Assembly: GCA_020248405.1 (NCBI GenBank)
Contig: JADCHQ010000006.1
Coordinates: 124,001 to 188,000 of the forward strand
Origin: Rhodocyclaceae bacterium
GTDB lineage: Bacteria > Pseudomonadota > Gammaproteobacteria > Burkholderiales > Ga0077523
Reading direction: 5' to 3'
Length of the DNA stretch: 64,000 nt
Position numbers and translations under genes: made by a program. Of the stretch, positions 19,888 to 28,825 are shown one piece after another (position 1 is the first letter of the stretch; every line of letters starts with the position of its first letter). The notes under the pieces were generated by a model. That model did no database searches. It saw only the letters and a program-made list of their open reading frames with translations, and was not told the origin of the DNA.

Positions 19888-20372
19888 TTCGGCGCCTCCC
19901 CGCCCGCGGGACGGTCCATGACCAGCGTCTTTTGGGACTCGGACTCCGCCTTGCGGGCTCGCTCCAGTGCGGTGGCGGCCTCGGGCGGCATGTAGTTTTC
20001 GTCGTGCTTGGCCAGGACCTGGGAGGCGTGGAATACGCCGTCGGCCTCGAGCCGGCCCTGGGCCACCACGCCCTTGCCCTCCTTGAAGAGGTCAGGAAGG
20101 ATACCCTTGTAGGCCACCGGAATCGTGCGCGCGGTATCGGTGACGGCGAAGCGCACGGTCACGCCGTCTTCCGCACGCTTCACGCTGCCCTGCTCCACCA
20201 GTCCGCCGATGCGGAAGGTACGGCTCAGCGGCGCTTCGCCCGCCACCACCTGGGTGGGGCTGAAGAACAACTGGATGTTGCTTTCGAAGGCCACCAGGAT
20301 CAGGCCCACGGCCAGTGCCACGGCAGCGGCCGCCGCCCCCGCCAGCACCAGGCGCTTGTGCCGCGGCTTCAT
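19884..20372 (-). CDS. ccmE: haem chaperone CcmE
   Basis: A 162-residue periplasmic haem carrier with one N-terminal membrane anchor (about 8-28). His123 in [12 protein letters not shown] is the residue that binds haem covalently; Tyr127 completes the HxxxY motif. It takes haem from CcmC and hands it to CcmF. The ATG at 20370-20372 overlaps the ccmD stop (ATGA). An upstream in-frame extension runs through ccmD and was discarded. Confidence 0.95.
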   Translation of the reverse strand: MKPRHKRLVLAGAAAAAVALAVGLILVAFESNIQLFFSPTQVVAGEAPLSRTFRIGGLVEQGSVKRAEDGVTVRFAVTDTARTIPVAYKGILPDLFKEGKGVVAQGRLEADGVFHASQVLAKHDENYMPPEAATALERARKAESESQKTLVMDRPAGGEAPK

Positions 20373-20536
20373 GGCTCGGCCCCGGGCGCACCAGGCTCGC
20401 GGCGCGCGCCGCGATGACGCCGCACCAGCAATACTGCCTCCAGGCCCAGCAGCAACGCGGTGACGCCGTAGGAGCCCCACACGTAGGCTCCGCGGCCGCC
20501 CATGCTCAGAAAACTCTCCACACTGCCCCATTCCAT
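20369..20536 (-). CDS. ccmD: haem exporter accessory protein CcmD
   Basis: A 55-residue protein with one transmembrane helix (about 18-38, [20 protein letters not shown]) followed by a basic cytoplasmic tail (RRHRGARR), as expected for CcmD. CcmD is needed to release holo-CcmE from the CcmABC complex. The gene begins 2 bp after ccmC and overlaps ccmE by 4 bp. The start [14 protein letters not shown] is typical of proteobacterial CcmD. Confidence 0.9.
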   Translation of the reverse strand: MEWGSVESFLSMGGRGAYVWGSYGVTALLLGLEAVLLVRRHRGARREPGAPGAEP

Positions 20537-20538
20537 GG

Positions 20539-21294
20539 TTATGGGCTCCCCTTCACGGCGGCTGGTTCCAGCAGGTCTTTGACCCAGCCGGCGTGGCGCT
20601 CGCGCTCGAGGATGATGCTTTGCACCCGCATGAGCGCCGCGGCGATGGCATACATCCAGAAGGCCAGCGCCATGAGCAGCATGCCGGTAAGCATGTCGCT
20701 TGCCATGCTGGGGGCGCGCGTCAGGCTCACCGAAGCCCCCTGGTGGAGGGTATTCCACCACTTCACCGAAAAATAGATGATGGGTACGTTCACCACGCCC
20801 ACCATGGCAAGGATGGCGCCAGCCTTGTCGGCGCGGCGGGGATCGTCGATGGATGCCTGCAAGGCCATGAAGCCGAGATACAGGAACAACAGGATCAACT
20901 CCGAGGTGAGGCGTGCATCCCAGACCCACCACGTGCCCCAGGTGGGACGGCCCCACAGCGAGCCGGTCCACAGGGCGATGAAAGTCATGAGCGCCCCCGT
21001 GGGCGCGAGCGCCTGGGCCATCATGGAGGACAGCCGCGTGTTGAGCACCAAGCCGACCGCCGCCCACCCGGCCATCACCAGATAGATGAACATGGACATC
21101 CACGCCGCCGGCACATGGATGAAGATGATGCGATAAACCTCACCCTGCTGGAAGTCGGTGGGAGCCACGAAGAAGCCGGTGTACAGCCCGGCCGCAGAGA
21201 ACAACGCCGCGAGCACCCAGAACAGCGGGATCAGGCGGCCGGCGAGCGGGTAGAAGGTTTGCGGTGACGAAAACTGGAAGATGCGAATGGCCAC
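20539..21294 (-). CDS. ccmC: haem exporter/loading protein CcmC
   Basis: A 251-residue membrane protein with six predicted spans. The WWD motif reads [17 protein letters not shown], and the haem-ligand histidines are in [11 protein letters not shown] and WWNTLHQG. CcmC attaches haem to CcmE at the periplasmic face. It lies between ccmB (15 bp upstream) and ccmD (2 bp downstream). Confidence 0.96.
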   Translation of the reverse strand: MAIRIFQFSSPQTFYPLAGRLIPLFWVLAALFSAAGLYTGFFVAPTDFQQGEVYRIIFIHVPAAWMSMFIYLVMAGWAAVGLVLNTRLSSMMAQALAPTGALMTFIALWTGSLWGRPTWGTWWVWDARLTSELILLFLYLGFMALQASIDDPRRADKAGAILAMVGVVNVPIIYFSVKWWNTLHQGASVSLTRAPSMASDMLTGMLLMALAFWMYAIAAALMRVQSIILERERHAGWVKDLLEPAAVKGSP

Positions 21295-21309
21295 GAAGAC
21301 TCCAGGGCG

Positions 21310-21978
21310 CTACTCAAGCGCCACGCGCACGGCGGCGGCGGTGGCCCAGGGTGTGAGTGCAAGGGCGAGCAAGAACCCGGCAGCCAGCAGAGACAGATAA
21401 GCACCGGGAGCGGTTCCCGCCTCCCAGGCTTCCACCGCGCCGGCGCCGAAAATGAGCACCGGGATATACAGGGGTAGCACCAGCAGCGCCACCAGCACGC
21501 CAGCACCGCGCGCACCCAGTGTGAGGGCCGCCGCTACAGCGCCGATCAAGGACAGGCACGGTGTGCCCAGCAGCAGGGCCACGAACAGCAAGGCAATGGC
21601 GGTGCCTTCCAGACCAAACTGCAAACCGAGCACCGGCGCCACCAGTGCAAGCGGCAGCCCGGAAAGCAACCAGTGGGCCGACACCTTGGCGAGCACCAGC
21701 AGCGGCAGTGGTTGGGGCGCAAGGGCCAGCTGCTCGAGGGTGCCGTCGGCGTGGTCGGAGCCGAACACCCGCGGCAACGACAGCATGGCCGCCAGCAGCG
21801 CGGCTACCCAGACCACGCCCGGCGCCATGGCCTTAAGAAGCTTGGGATCGGCACCCACACCCAAGGGGAACAGGCTGGTGACAATGACGAAGAACACCAG
21901 TGCATTGAGCCAGTCCGAGCGCCGCCGCCAGGCCTGCAGGATGTCCCGCATGAACACCGCGCCGAATGCCGCCGCCAT
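21310..21978 (-). CDS. ccmB: haem ABC exporter permease CcmB
   Basis: A 222-residue permease with six hydrophobic spans. The N-terminal MAAAFGAVFMRDILQAWRRRSDWLNALVFF and the LFPLGVGADPKLLKAMAPGVVWVAALLA stretch are characteristic of CcmB. The ATG at 21976-21978 lies 2 bp after the ccmA stop and gives the standard family length; a longer in-frame reading overlaps ccmA. It works with CcmA as the ABC unit releasing holo-CcmE. Confidence 0.94.
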   Translation of the reverse strand: MAAAFGAVFMRDILQAWRRRSDWLNALVFFVIVTSLFPLGVGADPKLLKAMAPGVVWVAALLAAMLSLPRVFGSDHADGTLEQLALAPQPLPLLVLAKVSAHWLLSGLPLALVAPVLGLQFGLEGTAIALLFVALLLGTPCLSLIGAVAAALTLGARGAGVLVALLVLPLYIPVLIFGAGAVEAWEAGTAPGAYLSLLAAGFLLALALTPWATAAAVRVALE

Positions 21979-21980
21979 GT

Positions 21981-22625
21981 TCAGTGCAAGGCCAGACGGC
22001 GTACGCGCGCGCCAGGCAGCGGAACTTCCTGATGGGTGGTGAGCAACGCCACGCCGCCGCCGTGCATGTGCGCCGCGATGCACGCCGCGAGGCGCTGCAC
22101 TGCCTCGGCATCCAGGGCAGAGAAGGGCTCGTCCAGGATCCACAGGGGGCGGGTGCCAGGCAACCACAGGCGCGCCAGCGCAGCGCGGCGGCGCTGTCCC
22201 TGGGAGAGGGTGCGTACCGCTCTGGCGCCGAGCGCGCCGATGCCAGCCTCCGCAAGCGCCGCCTCCACGTCGGCCCGGCTCGCATCGGTGCCGGCCAGAC
22301 GGGCCGCCAGGCGCAGGTTCTCCATCACGCTGAGATCATCCTTGAGGGCATTGAGGTGCCCCAGGTAGAGCAATTCACCCAGAAAGCCCTCGCGCTGCGC
22401 ACGGGCCGGCGCCCCACGCCATCGCACCTCGCCACCGTCCGGCTCGGCAAGCCCGCAGACCAACCGCAGCAGGCTGGTCTTGCCAGCGCCGTTGCGCCCC
22501 TCCACCCACAGCAACTCGCCCTCTTGAACCGTGAAGGACAGGGCGCGGAACAAAGGCTTGCCGCCACGCACGCAGGCGAGGTCACGGACTTCCAGCAATG
22601 CAGCGGTAGAAAGGGGCGCGGGCAC
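21981..22625 (-). CDS. ccmA: haem ABC exporter ATP-binding protein CcmA
   Basis: About 214 residues of ABC ATPase. Walker A is GRNGAGKTSLL, the signature region is LSQGQRRRAALARLW, and Walker B is PLWILDEPFSALD. The gene opens the minus-strand ccmABCDEFGH unit. The start is uncertain. An in-frame ATG at 22662-22664 would put a TATAAT box (22642-22647) inside the coding sequence, so the GTG at 22623-22625 was taken. A TTG a few codons before LEVRDL would fit the E. coli protein start better. No good ribosome site supports any of them. Confidence 0.9.
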   Translation of the reverse strand: MPAPLSTAALLEVRDLACVRGGKPLFRALSFTVQEGELLWVEGRNGAGKTSLLRLVCGLAEPDGGEVRWRGAPARAQREGFLGELLYLGHLNALKDDLSVMENLRLAARLAGTDASRADVEAALAEAGIGALGARAVRTLSQGQRRRAALARLWLPGTRPLWILDEPFSALDAEAVQRLAACIAAHMHGGGVALLTTHQEVPLPGARVRRLALH

Positions 22626-22641
22626 GATGAACTTCGAGGCG

Positions 22642-22649
22642 ATTATAGC
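22642..22649 (-). promoter_or_regulatory. putative -10 element of the ccm operon
   Basis: GCTATAAT on the minus strand, 16 bp before the GTG proposed for ccmA. No matching -35 is visible (the sequence 17 bp upstream is GC-rich). Confidence 0.4.
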
Positions 22650-23288
22650 GACGGCCACCGCCATGCCCGCCGCGGCGCGGAAAGTGGTGATGGTGCTTGG
22701 GGCCGCAGCGCCATGGTGTGGCGCGAATCCGACACCGTTGCAGGGGTCGTTTGTGGAAGGGGGCGGGAAGCGGCTATTATTATTTTCATGGAGTTGCAGC
22801 TGGACGGAAGCGAACTTTGCAAGTTCCCCTCGATCATGGGTTCCGTCTCGGGGCCTGCCGGAGAAGGCACGGCGCCGTCATGGCAACACCGTCGCACCCT
22901 GCAAAACGAAATTTTCCTCAGTCAGGGCATCGCCCGTTCCGGGGCTTGCCGGATTCAAGTTCCAGGCCGCCGCGCAACGGCGCGGGGCAGGATGCAAGGT
23001 CGAGATGCCCGGCGCCGATAACGCCTTCAAGGGCACTGGCCCGAACAGGACGTCATTACAACCACGCGCGTCCAACGCACCACGGAGCACCGACAAGGAG
23101 TTTTTTGGAATGGCCATGCGCACACCGACCAGACCGTGGCGACCCGGCGCTTCACCATCGGCAACCATACCGTGCGCTGGACAGATGCACGAGCTGCTTT
23201 CGGGAATCGGCGTGGCGCCAACAGTGACTGTCCGGGAATCAAGCCGCCATGCCTTGCGACGACATCAGCGCCGCCGCAGCGGGCTGCT
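22650..23288. other. 640-bp intergenic stretch without an identifiable gene
   Basis: Between ccmA and tRNA-Ser no frame gives a protein I recognise on either strand. A plus-strand frame from an ATG at 22789 to 23021 would encode 77 residues (MELQLDGSELCKF...). It is preceded by an AT-rich run (TATTATTATTTT around 22775) with TTGTGG 18 bp upstream, but there is no ribosome site and the composition is unconvincing. Around 23090-23110 a GGAG is followed 9 bp later by an ATG, again opening a frame with no recognisable family. The stretch may hold a decayed gene or a small RNA. Confidence 0.4.
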
Positions 23289-23381
23289 TGGCGGAGAGGG
23301 TGGGATTCGAACCCACGTGCCAGGTCGCCCTGACCATCTGATTTCGAGTCAGCGCCGTTATGACCGCTTCGGTACCTCTCC
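23289..23381 (-). tRNA. tRNA-Ser (anticodon CGA)
   Basis: Reading the minus strand, the acceptor stem GGAGAGG (23375-23381) pairs with CCTCTCC, followed by discriminator G and an encoded CCA (23291-23289). The anticodon stem-loop is CTGA-CTCGAAA-TCAG with anticodon CGA, which reads UCG. A long variable arm and the TPsiC loop GTTCGAATC complete a class II tRNA of 93 nt. GCTAGAAT (23393-23400), 11 bp upstream of the 5' end, is the probable -10 element. Confidence 0.95.
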
Positions 23382-23392
23382 TGCGAGTTCGG

Positions 23393-23400
23393 ATTCTAGC
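23393..23400 (-). promoter_or_regulatory. putative -10 element of tRNA-Ser
   Basis: GCTAGAAT on the minus strand, 11 bp upstream of the mature tRNA 5' end. No -35 hexamer close to consensus was found. Confidence 0.45.
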
Positions 23401-23438
23401 ATCGGCCAGCGGCACTGATCGAGACCAGTTCCAGCACC

Positions 23439-24890
23439 ATGCGACGCCTCGCCGCCGGAATCCTCCTGCTAGCCATTGCCGCCGCCGCGCCCTTGAGCGG
23501 CGTGGACACCGATCCTCCGGTGCCGCGCTTCATTGATGCCACGGAGCTGGTGGTGGTGACGCGCAACAGCCCCACCACCCGTTACATCGACCCCGATGGC
23601 AATTTCGCCGGTGTCGAGCACGACCTGGTGGAGATGTTCGCGCGCGAACTGCGCATGCCGGTTCGCTTCGTGGAAGCAACTTCCTACGCTGACGTGCTGC
23701 CGCGCCTGGAGCGCGGGCAGGCGCACATGGCCGCCGCCGGGTTGGCCATCACGCCAGAGCGGGCCCGGCGCTTCCTGTTCAGCCCGCCCTACATGGAAGT
23801 GCAGCAGGTGCTCGTGCATAACGACACCCTGCCCCGGCCCCGCACGCTGCGCGATCTGCAATCGCGGCGCATCGAAGTGGTGGCCGATTCCAGCGCTGCG
23901 GAGACGCTACACAACCTTGCCGAGCGCATGCCGGCACTGCGCTTCGAGGAAGTGCGCACGGTCAACCCCGAGGACTTGCTGATCCGCGTGGCGGAAGGCA
24001 CGGCGGACTACGCGGTAGCCAGTTCCCACATCGTGGATGTGGCACGGAACTTTCACCCCAACCTTACCAAGAGCCTGGCGCTTGGCGATGGAGAGCCCAT
24101 CGCCTGGGCCTTTGCACAGGACGGCAATGACGGCCTGGCGGCCAAGGCGCGCGCCTTCTTGAACCGCGTGGGCAGCGACGGCACGCTCAAGCGCCTCATG
24201 GATCGCTACTATGGTCACGTGACGCGCCTGGACCGCGCCGACCTGGATGGATTGTTCGAGGCCATGCGGGCGCGGCTACCGGCTTACCGGGCGCTGTTCA
24301 AGCAAGCCCAGGAACTGACCGGCATCGACTGGCGCCTGCTGGCCGCGCTGGGTTTCCAGGAATCGAAATGGGACCCGCTCGCCACTTCGCCCACGGGCGT
24401 GCGCGGCATGATGATGCTCACGGGCACAACTGCCGATCGCCTGGGCGTGCGCGACCGCCTCGACGCGCGCGCCAGCGTCTTCGCAGGCGCGCGCTATTTG
24501 CGCGACCTGCGCGATGCGCTGTCGCCCCGCATCGGTGAACCGGATCGCACGTGGATGGCCTTGGCGGCCTACAACCAGGGGCTGGGGCATCTCGAAGACG
24601 CCCGGAAGTTGGCACAGCGGCAAGGCCTGAACCCGGACGCGTGGGTTGACCTCAAGCGCAGCCTGCCGCTGCTGTCACGCCCCGACGTGTACGCAACCCT
24701 GCGCCATGGCTTCGCGCGTGGCGGCGAAGCCCTGGCGCTCACCGAGAACGTGCGTACCTTCTACGATATCCTGGTGCGTTTTGAAGCGCCCCACCGTCCT
24801 GGCGACGACCCTGCCGGTCTCGACTCATTGAATGCAGCGGCCAATGAGGCGTTCAGCGCAACGCTGGGCCGGCTGATGGCTGGCATCTGA
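23439..24890 (+). CDS. mltF: membrane-bound lytic transglycosylase MltF-like (solute-binding domain plus SLT domain)
   Basis: A 483-residue two-domain protein. After an N-terminal signal or anchor (RRLAAGILLLAIAAAAPL), residues about 35-270 form a family-3 periplasmic binding module (ELVVVTRNSPTTRYIDPDGNFAGVEHDLVE...). Residues about 285-450 form a type-1 transglycosylase domain with the probable catalytic Glu near residue 308 in ALGFQESKWDP and the MMMLTGTTADRLGV and AAYNQGLGHLEDAR motifs. MltF cleaves peptidoglycan and its binding domain senses muropeptides. Unlike many family members it has no lipobox. No ribosome site is obvious before the ATG. Confidence 0.92.
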   Translation: MRRLAAGILLLAIAAAAPLSGVDTDPPVPRFIDATELVVVTRNSPTTRYIDPDGNFAGVEHDLVEMFARELRMPVRFVEATSYADVLPRLERGQAHMAAAGLAITPERARRFLFSPPYMEVQQVLVHNDTLPRPRTLRDLQSRRIEVVADSSAAETLHNLAERMPALRFEEVRTVNPEDLLIRVAEGTADYAVASSHIVDVARNFHPNLTKSLALGDGEPIAWAFAQDGNDGLAAKARAFLNRVGSDGTLKRLMDRYYGHVTRLDRADLDGLFEAMRARLPAYRALFKQAQELTGIDWRLLAALGFQESKWDPLATSPTGVRGMMMLTGTTADRLGVRDRLDARASVFAGARYLRDLRDALSPRIGEPDRTWMALAAYNQGLGHLEDARKLAQRQGLNPDAWVDLKRSLPLLSRPDVYATLRHGFARGGEALALTENVRTFYDILVRFEAPHRPGDDPAGLDSLNAAANEAFSATLGRLMAGI

Positions 24891-24927
24891 GCCGGGCCAG
24901 CGACCCGCGGGTTGGCGCTCTGGCCCG

Positions 24928-27015
24928 CTAGAACGTGGCGCTCACCGACAGGCGCGCCGCAAGCGGCTCCACCGGGTGGAAATGCTGGCCGGGGATGCCT
25001 CCGCCGCCGGACGCGCAGCGCGGGTCGGCAAGCTCGGTGCGCAGGCACGAATTGTAGAAATAGGTGATGTCATCGCTCTTGCGGTTGAAGAGGTTGAACA
25101 CATCCAGGCGCACCTGCCAGGTGCGATCGATGCGATAGCCCAGGCGCGCATTGGTCAGGCTGGTGATGGGCGAGCGCTCGGAGTTGTCTTCCACCAAGGG
25201 GCGTGAACCGAAGAAGCGCTCCTGCAACGCCGCAAACCAGCGCCCGCCTGGATCGTAGGTCACGCCCACGGAAGCCACACGGTCGATGGCGCCGGGAATG
25301 CGGTCACCCGCTGGATCGTTGTCGGTAAAGCGCGCGCGGGTGGCGGCGACCTGCAGATCAACCCGCCATCCCGTATCGGTGAGGTAGTGGTTGTTCCACT
25401 CGAGGCCTGTGCGCCTGGAGGGGCGGCTCGCCTCGGTGGTGCCGGCATCGCCGATGAACAACAGCTCGGAGTCGAGCTTGAGTTCCCACAGTGCCAGGGA
25501 GCTTTGCAAACCGGGGATGATCTCGGTGCGCACGCCCACTTCCTGGCCGCGCGACTTCACCAATGGCGTGACTGGCACGGCGGCGATGGCTGGATCCTTG
25601 GGATCCACACGGATCACGGTGCCGCGCGCGTCGTTGCTGTGGAAACCCTGGCCCCAGTTCACGAACAGCTCGGTGCGCGACCACGGACCGAACACCAGGT
25701 TGAGTTTGGGCGAGACGATCTGGTCATCCAGCTTGCCTGAGTTCTGCGCGATGCTGGAGCGCACATCGAAGCGGTATTGATCGACGCGCGCCCCCACCAC
25801 CGAGCGCAACCAGGGCAGCCACTGGGTGGCGTTCTCGGCGTAGAAGCCCAGGCTGCCCTGTTTGACATCGTCTTCTCGGGTGGTGCCGGTGCGGCTGCGC
25901 TCGACGGTGCTGTACAGCCCCACATGGTCGATGTGGTCGAAGCGCCCTTGCAAGCCCACCCGGGTAAGGGTCTCGAAGCCAGCCAGCGTGCCCACGAAGG
26001 ACACCCGCGGGTGGATGCCGAGAATGGCGCGTTTGTCCCCCTGCTCGAACTGGTCACCTTGCACCGGGTTGTCGAGGAAATAGGTGAAATTCGAAAACAG
26101 GTTCATGCTGTAGCGAATGGCGTAGGCATCCAGCTCGAACCGGCCCCAACCGAAGTCCGCGTAGCGCGAGCCCGATAGCGAGTAGCGCGAGGACTTGCCG
26201 CCGTCGGTGGGGTCCACCAGACCAAAACGGTCGATGGTGCCCGCCTCCACCGCACGCCGCGGGATCTGGTCGGTGGCATCCCATTTGCCGTCGTAGGCCA
26301 TGAGATTCACGTCCCAACCATTGGCCAGCGTGCCCTGGGTGAGTCGCAGCACGCCATTCAGTTTCCGGTAGTCGGAGGGGTGTTGCCATGGACCGTCGTT
26401 ACCCAGCACTTCCAGGCCATAGACCAGGTGGCCGCTGCCCGCATCGGGGCTGCCGGTGAGCAGCACGCGCCGGTAGTTGCCGCTGCCCAGTGTGACGGTG
26501 GCGGTTTTGGCGGGCAGCGAGTCGGCGTAGCGCAGCGCAATGGCCCCCGCCGATGCGAAGTCACCCTGCTCGGCAAAATAGGGACCCTTGCGATAGCCGA
26601 TGCGGGAAACCAGTTCGGGGATGACGAAGGACAGGTCCGCGTAGCCCTGTCCATGGCCGTGGGTGGGCATGTTCACTGGCATGCCCGACACACTGATGGC
26701 GAGGTCGGTACCGTGGTCGAGATTGAAGCCACGCAGGAAGTACTGGTTCGCCTTGCCGTCCCCGCTGTGCTGGGTGACGATGACACCAGGCACGAACTCG
26801 AGAATTTCTCCGGCGCGCAGCACCGGGCGGGTCTCGATGCGCGCGGCCGTGACCGCGCCGCTGGAGGCAGCATCGGAACTGCCCACGCCTTCCTCGTAGT
26901 GACCCTTCACCTTCACCGCCGGGGCGCTGATCTCGTGAGCCAGGGCACTGGCGGCACCAGCCATGCACAGCGCGGGCCATGGCAACGCCCGCGAAACGGT
27001 GCGAATCCACTGCAT
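24928..27015 (-). CDS. TonB-dependent outer membrane receptor, probably nickel-related
   Basis: A 695-residue receptor with a signal peptide ending near ASALAHE. The plug domain contains ILEFVPGVIVTQHSGDGKANQYFLRGFNLDHGTDL, and a 22-strand barrel ends in LSVSATF with the terminal Phe. The plug carries a His-rich loop (PTHGHGQGY) and the end of the protein reads GQHFHPVE. The gene is divergent from nikR, 185 bp apart, with a NikR-like palindrome just downstream of its promoter. Nickel (or a nickel chelate) is therefore the likely substrate by context. Substrate choice cannot be read from the barrel itself. Confidence 0.85.
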   Translation of the reverse strand: MQWIRTVSRALPWPALCMAGAASALAHEISAPAVKVKGHYEEGVGSSDAASSGAVTAARIETRPVLRAGEILEFVPGVIVTQHSGDGKANQYFLRGFNLDHGTDLAISVSGMPVNMPTHGHGQGYADLSFVIPELVSRIGYRKGPYFAEQGDFASAGAIALRYADSLPAKTATVTLGSGNYRRVLLTGSPDAGSGHLVYGLEVLGNDGPWQHPSDYRKLNGVLRLTQGTLANGWDVNLMAYDGKWDATDQIPRRAVEAGTIDRFGLVDPTDGGKSSRYSLSGSRYADFGWGRFELDAYAIRYSMNLFSNFTYFLDNPVQGDQFEQGDKRAILGIHPRVSFVGTLAGFETLTRVGLQGRFDHIDHVGLYSTVERSRTGTTREDDVKQGSLGFYAENATQWLPWLRSVVGARVDQYRFDVRSSIAQNSGKLDDQIVSPKLNLVFGPWSRTELFVNWGQGFHSNDARGTVIRVDPKDPAIAAVPVTPLVKSRGQEVGVRTEIIPGLQSSLALWELKLDSELLFIGDAGTTEASRPSRRTGLEWNNHYLTDTGWRVDLQVAATRARFTDNDPAGDRIPGAIDRVASVGVTYDPGGRWFAALQERFFGSRPLVEDNSERSPITSLTNARLGYRIDRTWQVRLDVFNLFNRKSDDITYFYNSCLRTELADPRCASGGGGIPGQHFHPVEPLAARLSVSATF

Positions 27016-27042
27016 GCAGCCTCCCGGAGATGGTGGCAGTCG

Positions 27043-27059
27043 GTGTTAAGTTTTAATAC
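27043..27059. promoter_or_regulatory. imperfect palindrome, candidate NikR operator
   Basis: GTGTTAAG-T-TTTAATAC: the two 8-bp arms match at 6 of 8 positions. It lies between the nickel-type receptor and nikR, downstream of the predicted transcription start of the receptor gene (about 27068), where a bound repressor would block the polymerase. It differs from the E. coli nik operator (GTATGA-N16-TCATAC), so the assignment rests mainly on location. Confidence 0.4.
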
Positions 27060-27074
27060 GTTTTTTTAAAAATT

Positions 27075-27103
27075 AATATAGGCATCTCCCGGGCAAGCGT
27101 CAA
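27075..27103 (-). promoter_or_regulatory. promoter of the nickel-type TonB receptor
   Basis: Minus-strand TTGACG (27098-27103) and TATATT (27075-27080) are spaced by exactly 17 bp. Predicted start is near 27068, giving a leader of about 50 nt before the receptor ATG with a GGGAGG-type ribosome site. Confidence 0.65.
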
Positions 27104-27200
27104 TGGCCGCCTGCGCGGTGCTCCGATGCGATCCTTTACCATCGCGCAGTTCGCGCCGCCGGCACCCCGCGCCAGGCCGCGCACTACCCGAGGAGTGGTC

Positions 27201-27656
27201 ATGCAGCGCCTCACCATTTCGCTGAGCGACGAACTGGCACAGGATTTCGACGGCTGGATGCAGCGGCACCAGTACGGCAACCGCTCCGAAGCCGTGCGCG
27301 ACCTGGTGCGCGCCGCCCTGGACCAGGAGCGCCTCGACCAGGGAAACCCCGGCCAGTGGTGCGTTGCCAATCTGTCCTATGTGTACGACCACCACGCCCG
27401 CGACCTGGCGGAGCGCCTAACGGCCCTCCAGCACGAGCATCACGACATGGTGGTGTCCGCCATGCACGTGCACCTGGACCACGAGGCCTGCCTCGAAACG
27501 CTGATGCTCAAAGGCCCTGTGGACGGCGTGCGCACCTTCGCCGATGCGCTTATCGCCGAACCCGGCGTGCGTCACGGCCGCATCAACCTCGTTCCTGTGG
27601 ACGTGGACCGCCGCTATCACCTTGCCGGCCACGTGCACGTACATCCCCACACCTGA
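27201..27656 (+). CDS. nikR: nickel-responsive regulator NikR
   Basis: A 151-residue ribbon-helix-helix repressor. The DNA-binding segment is MQRLTISLSDELAQDFDGWM. The C-terminal ACT-like metal domain has His78, His89, His91 and Cys97, with the exact spacing of the E. coli nickel ligands (His76, His87, His89, Cys95). The ATG at 27201 has a strong GAGGAG ribosome site; an upstream in-frame extension was rejected. A histidine-rich end (HLAGHVHVHPHT) is an extra feature. No nikABCDE or urease genes are in the window, so its visible target is the divergent TonB receptor. Confidence 0.95.
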   Translation: MQRLTISLSDELAQDFDGWMQRHQYGNRSEAVRDLVRAALDQERLDQGNPGQWCVANLSYVYDHHARDLAERLTALQHEHHDMVVSAMHVHLDHEACLETLMLKGPVDGVRTFADALIAEPGVRHGRINLVPVDVDRRYHLAGHVHVHPHT

Positions 27657-27663
27657 GGCCCCC

Positions 27664-28794
27664 ATGACCACCCCACTGCTGTTTCAGCCCCTGCGCCTGC
27701 GTGGCGTCGAACTGCCCAATCGGGTGGTGATCTCGCCCATGTGTCAATACTCGGCCACCGATGGCATGGCCAACGACTGGCACTTCGCCCACTTGGCGCG
27801 CTTCGCCCTGGGCGGCGCCGGGATAGTGTTCACCGAGGCCACGGCCGTACAGCGCGAGGGGCGCATCACCCATGGCGACCTGGGTATCTGGAGTGATGCC
27901 CACGTGGAGCCCCTGCGGCGCATCGCCGCTTTCCTCAAATCTCAGGGCAGCGTCCCCGCCATGCAGTTGGGCCACGCCGGACGCAAAGCGTCGATGCAGC
28001 GCCCGTGGCACGGCAACGGGCCTCTGGACAGCGCTGACCACGACCGCGGCGAGCGCCCGTGGACAGTGCTGGCGCCCAGTGCCATCGCCATGGACGAGGG
28101 CTGGCTGGTGCCGCAGGAGATGCGCCTCGAAGACATCGAAGAGCTGCGGCACAGCTTTCGCGAGGCCGCCAGGCGCGCCCTGGAGGCCGGCTTCGAGGTC
28201 ATCGAACTGCATGGCGCCCACGGCTACCTGTTGCACGAGTTTCTCTCGCCGCTCTCCAACACCCGCAGCGATGCCTACGGCGGCAGCTTCGACAACCGCG
28301 TCCGTCTGGCGCTGGAACTGGCGGCCGATCTGCGCGCAGCGTGGCCGGCGGACAAACCCCTGTTCTTCCGTGTCTCCTCGGTGGACGGCGTGGAAGGCGG
28401 CTGGACCATCGAGGACACGGTGGTGCTGGCGCGACGCCTCAAGTCGCTGGGTGTGGACGTGATGGATTGTTCGTCGGGCGGTCTGCTGGGCTCTGCCACG
28501 GCGGCGCGGGTAAAGCGCTTCCCCGGCTTCCAGGTGCCCTACGCGGCACAGGTGCGGCGCGAAGCAGCCATGCCGGCCATGGCCGTGGGGCTGATTCTCG
28601 ACGGCCGCCAGGCCGAGACGGTGTTGGCGGCCGGAGAAGCCGATCTCATCGCCGTGGGGCGCGAGGCGCTCAACGACCCCAACTGGGCACTGCACGCACG
28701 CGAAGCACTGGACGCCGATCCCGAATACACCGCGTGGCCAGTGCAGACGGGCTGGTGGCTCGACAAACGCTGCAAGAGCCTCGCCAAGCCTTGA
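27664..28794 (+). CDS. NADH:flavin oxidoreductase, Old Yellow Enzyme YqjM type
   Basis: A 376-residue FMN TIM-barrel ene-reductase. The N-terminal LPNRVVISPMCQYSA includes Cys27, equivalent to the flavin-tuning cysteine of YqjM. The substrate-binding histidine pair is in IELHGAHGYLLHEFLSPLSN, and RVSSVDGVEGGW and LIAVGREALNDPNW complete the phosphate-binding end. It starts 7 bp after nikR and may share its transcript. The natural substrate is unknown; such enzymes reduce activated alkenes. Confidence 0.92.
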   Translation: MTTPLLFQPLRLRGVELPNRVVISPMCQYSATDGMANDWHFAHLARFALGGAGIVFTEATAVQREGRITHGDLGIWSDAHVEPLRRIAAFLKSQGSVPAMQLGHAGRKASMQRPWHGNGPLDSADHDRGERPWTVLAPSAIAMDEGWLVPQEMRLEDIEELRHSFREAARRALEAGFEVIELHGAHGYLLHEFLSPLSNTRSDAYGGSFDNRVRLALELAADLRAAWPADKPLFFRVSSVDGVEGGWTIEDTVVLARRLKSLGVDVMDCSSGGLLGSATAARVKRFPGFQVPYAAQVRREAAMPAMAVGLILDGRQAETVLAAGEADLIAVGREALNDPNWALHAREALDADPEYTAWPVQTGWWLDKRCKSLAKP

Positions 28795-28825
28795 AGGCCT
28801 GAGCGCGGCGGACGGTCAACGCCTG

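Noticed and set aside
22531..23418. 295-codon plus-strand frame across the ccmA start, the intergenic region and the tRNA
   Set aside because: It runs through a tRNA gene and has no recognisable domain or ribosome site.
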